Source: Nitrososphaerota archaeon (GTDB lineage: Archaea > Thermoproteota > Nitrososphaeria > Nitrososphaerales > CADDZS01). Taken from it: 35,966 bases of DNA. Location of the stretch: assembly GCA_021325255.1 (NCBI GenBank), contig JAJPHP010000085.1, forward strand, positions 1 through 35,966, read 5' to 3'. The translations under genes and the position numbers were made by a program. Shown one piece after another: positions 34,392 to 35,966 of this stretch. How positions within the stretch are numbered: position 1 is the stretch's first letter; each line of letters begins with the position of its first letter. The notes beneath the pieces are model-generated. The model was not told the DNA's origin, did no database searches, and saw only the letters and a program-made list of their open reading frames with translations.

Positions 34392-35093
34392 CTAGAGGCC
34401 GCTCACACTTTTTTCGATTTCACTCAGAAGATTTCGGACGGTTTCCTCCCTCAGGTTGACTGATTCGGATATGTCAGCGACGTCCTTTGAATGAGAATCA
34501 AGTATGTGATACATAACCCTTCTAGAGTCAGTGCTTTGTCCGGATTCTCTTACCAACTTTGCAGCTTCACTCATAGCGAGGTTCCTGATATGCAAAAGAC
34601 CCACCCTTTCCTCTTCGAGATCGTGAAGTCTCTTGTCAATGTCTGAGAGGAATCTTCCGATTGAACTGATTTTATTCTTTCGCTCTGTGAGTCGTGTAAT
34701 CTTTTCAATTTTCTCCAAAAGTGCAGAAGCTTGTTTAGTTGTTTCAAGGTCTTGCAAATTCGAGCTTATGCTGGTCAGACGGGCTGAAAAGAGATTAGGT
34801 GCAAAATCCACCGTCAAAGAGATGCTCTTCTTCAGAAGGTACTCCTTTCTATTTGGTCCAGTTGGACTGGGTGCCATCGAAGATTCAACGAGGCCCGTGT
34901 CCTCAAGCGCATCTAGATGCTTTGCTACCAGTTGTTGCCCTAAACCAAGCTCCTTAGATAGTTGTAGTGGATAGCTTGGTTCCTGACTCAATCTCTTTAT
35001 GATACTTCGTCGGACTGGATTCTCTATCATTGCGAGAATCTTATCAAATTCATCCGGGTTACTGTCTTGTTCAACTTGCAGTTTGTCCATCAT
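34392..35093 (-). CDS. ArsR-like winged-helix regulator with coiled coil, candidate heat-shock repressor
   Basis: A 233-residue regulator. Residues 17-90 are an ArsR-type winged helix (ILAMIENPVRRSIIKRLS, YPLQLSKELGLGQQLVAKHLDALEDTGLV, then GPNRKEYLLKKS at the wing). A helical, coiled-coil-rich middle (about 105-180) would mediate dimerisation. A second HTH-like segment closes the protein (about 188-233, ADISESVNLREETVRNLLSEIEKS). It lies between the thermosome and hsp20 genes, as HSR1 (ArsR family) lies near chaperone genes in Archaeoglobus. Assigning it to heat shock is inference from position and the palindromes at both neighbouring promoters. Confidence 0.8.
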   Translation of the reverse strand: MMDKLQVEQDSNPDEFDKILAMIENPVRRSIIKRLSQEPSYPLQLSKELGLGQQLVAKHLDALEDTGLVESSMAPSPTGPNRKEYLLKKSISLTVDFAPNLFSARLTSISSNLQDLETTKQASALLEKIEKITRLTERKNKISSIGRFLSDIDKRLHDLEEERVGLLHIRNLAMSEAAKLVRESGQSTDSRRVMYHILDSHSKDVADISESVNLREETVRNLLSEIEKSVSGL

Positions 35094-35181
35094 CTCTTCA
35101 TGTAAGTTCTAACAAAGTAAAACGGTGATTATAGCTCAAAAAAAGTAGGAAGGGTGCCGAAGCAGGCCCCCCCAAAGCGGA

Positions 35182-35715
35182 TCACTTTAGCTGGACCCTG
35201 GTCAACCTTTCTTCAGGCTTCGGCTCCTTTTTCGGTATGGTGAGTTGGAGTATCCCGTCCTTCATGGTACCGTCCACTTTCTGCGGATTCACCTCTTCAG
35301 GGAACTCGACTACTCGCTCAAAAGCCGAGTATGCTCTTTCCCTGTGCAGATAGTTCTTGTTTTTCTCTTCCGTTTCGGCCTTTTGTTCAGCCCTTATTAC
35401 CAGACCGTCCTTGTTGACCTTGACATCAACCTGATCTTTGCTGAATCCCGGAAGCTCTGCGTAGATGGTGTACTGGTCGCCCTCATCCACCAGATCCACA
35501 ATTGAATATCTAATGGGGAGTTGTGAAAGTGGGGTCGCCGTGGCGATTCCTGTAAATGGATAGAACGGTGACATCAAGTCATCGAACGATCGTCTGAGTT
35601 GGTCGAACATTTGGTCGAAACCAGTTGCAAGAGATGTCTGCTGTGGATTTATTGCTAGTTGAGTCGTCGAACCTGTAATGTTACTATTCTTCCTTCTTAT
35701 TGTCCTAGTGCTCAT
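35182..35715 (-). CDS. hsp20: Small heat-shock protein, Hsp20/alpha-crystallin family
   Basis: A 177-residue holdase. An N-terminal arm carries FDQMFDQLRRSFDDLMSPF. It is followed by an alpha-crystallin domain (about residues 67-160, with VDEGDQYTIYAELPGF, LHRERAYSAFERVVEFPEEV and D-G-I-L-Q-L-T-I-P-K), and a short charged tail. Hsp20 proteins form oligomers that hold unfolding proteins for refolding by DnaK or the thermosome. The ATG at 35715 has AGGTGA (35722-35727) at good spacing. Divergent from dnaK. Confidence 0.95.
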   Translation of the reverse strand: MSTRTIRRKNSNITGSTTQLAINPQQTSLATGFDQMFDQLRRSFDDLMSPFYPFTGIATATPLSQLPIRYSIVDLVDEGDQYTIYAELPGFSKDQVDVKVNKDGLVIRAEQKAETEEKNKNYLHRERAYSAFERVVEFPEEVNPQKVDGTMKDGILQLTIPKKEPKPEERLTRVQLK

Positions 35716-35734
35716 GGTATTTCACCTGAGTATG

Positions 35735-35764
35735 CTACCTTAGGTAGTCTACCCTATTTATTTG
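35735..35764 (-). promoter_or_regulatory. hsp20 promoter with overlapping inverted repeats
   Basis: A minus-strand TATA box AAATAAATAG (35754-35764 region) predicts a start near 35732. Between them lie CTACC (35735-35739), GGTAG (35743-35747) and CTACC (35749-35753), giving two overlapping inverted repeats centred on CTACCTTAGGTAG. A regulator bound there would block the initiation site. Confidence 0.55.
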
Positions 35765-35796
35765 CTTCGTAAATTTTTTATTGGCTATGTTACTCT

Positions 35797-35807
35797 CCTC
35801 CTGTTAC
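35797..35807 (+). promoter_or_regulatory. Shared chaperone-promoter motif upstream of dnaK
   Basis: CCTCCTGTTAC occurs 40 bases before the dnaK start and, in the same orientation relative to its gene, upstream of the thermosome (minus strand, 34085-34095). A second GTTAC lies at 35789-35793, so GTTAC is repeated in tandem with 14-base spacing. Confidence 0.45.
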
Positions 35808-35846
35808 TAACACATATCACTCCAATTACAAAAGAGAAGAGGCGTG

Positions 35847-35966
35847 ATGATAAGGTTGCCAAAAATAATTGGAATAGATCTCGGAACGAGCAACTCGGCT
35901 GCTGCAGTTATGATGGGCGGCAGGCCCACCATAATCCCTTCGGCAGAGGGTACAAGCGTGGGCGGC
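35847..35966 (+). CDS. dnaK: Hsp70 chaperone DnaK, N-terminal part (runs off the window)
   Basis: Forty codons of a DnaK-type Hsp70. The phosphate 1 motif [16 protein letters not shown] of the actin-like ATPase domain and the following [11 protein letters not shown] are unmistakable. The frame is open to the window edge. Start is ATG 35847; a GTG directly before it (35844) is an alternative. DnaK refolds proteins with DnaJ and GrpE, whose genes are expected beyond the window. Divergent from hsp20, sharing a 131-base control region with it. Confidence 0.93.
   Translation, partial: MIRLPKIIGIDLGTSNSAAAVMMGGRPTIIPSAEGTSVGG

Noticed and set aside
1..35966. CRISPR arrays, transposons and phage genes
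   Set aside because: No regularly spaced repeats, transposase or integrase motifs or phage structural genes were seen on either strand.

Overview
The window looks like chromosomal DNA of an archaeon, most likely a soil-type Nitrososphaeria (Thaumarchaeota) outside the well-studied ammonia oxidisers. The signs are a group II chaperonin (thermosome) with a Gly-rich tail, ArsR and Lrp/AsnC-type regulators, a short winged-helix gene coupled to a MEDS/RecA-like gene, two VapBC modules, frequent TTG/GTG starts, and AT-rich TATA boxes about 25 bp upstream of start codons (leaderless transcripts). The taxonomic call is inference; no rRNA or tRNA gene is present to settle it.

Layout. 1-7150: two paralogous adenylate cyclase-TolB-like-TPR proteins flank a stop-interrupted membrane-protein gene and a DHA2 drug exporter. 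7380-11060: a secreted or membrane-anchored Ser/Thr/Asn-rich protein, a TfoX/YjbR-like protein, a tandem-HTH Lrp-like regulator and a small membrane protein. 11113-14253: a second DHA2 exporter with an HExxH metallopeptidase-like gene, divergent from a two-gene unit (winged helix plus MEDS domain, the latter cut by a TGA). 14356-14950: VapBC module 1. 15199-21394: a six-gene minus-strand unit (DUF4129-like, DUF4350-like, MoxR AAA+ ATPase, DUF58, and two membrane proteins). 21739-25239: a DMT transporter, a zinc ribbon, a small membrane protein, a winged-helix protein with a Lys-rich tail, a decayed acetyltransferase-like fragment and a VOC protein. 25709-26361: VapBC module 2, flanked by diverged repeats. 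26522-29251: aconitase. 30077-31204: a flavin monooxygenase in gene-poor DNA. 32410-35966: a chaperone cluster with a decayed thermosome gene, an ArsR-like regulator, Hsp20 and the start of DnaK.

How the genes fit together. The right end looks like a heat-shock locus: the thermosome and dnaK upstream regions share an 11-base motif, the hsp20 promoter carries CTACC/GGTAG inverted repeats, and a candidate ArsR-type regulator sits between them. The MoxR/DUF58/DUF4129/DUF4350 unit is a classic envelope or protein-complex maturation layout. A second theme is gene decay: four loci (2378-3361, 13654-14253, 24583-24774, 32410-34059) keep recognisable family sequence but are broken by stops, indels or loss of a start, while neighbouring long genes such as the 909-residue aconitase are intact. 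Either this is a region of active pseudogenisation and paralogue turnover, or the assembly has local errors; resequencing would tell. I found no CRISPR array, transposase or convincing tRNA.
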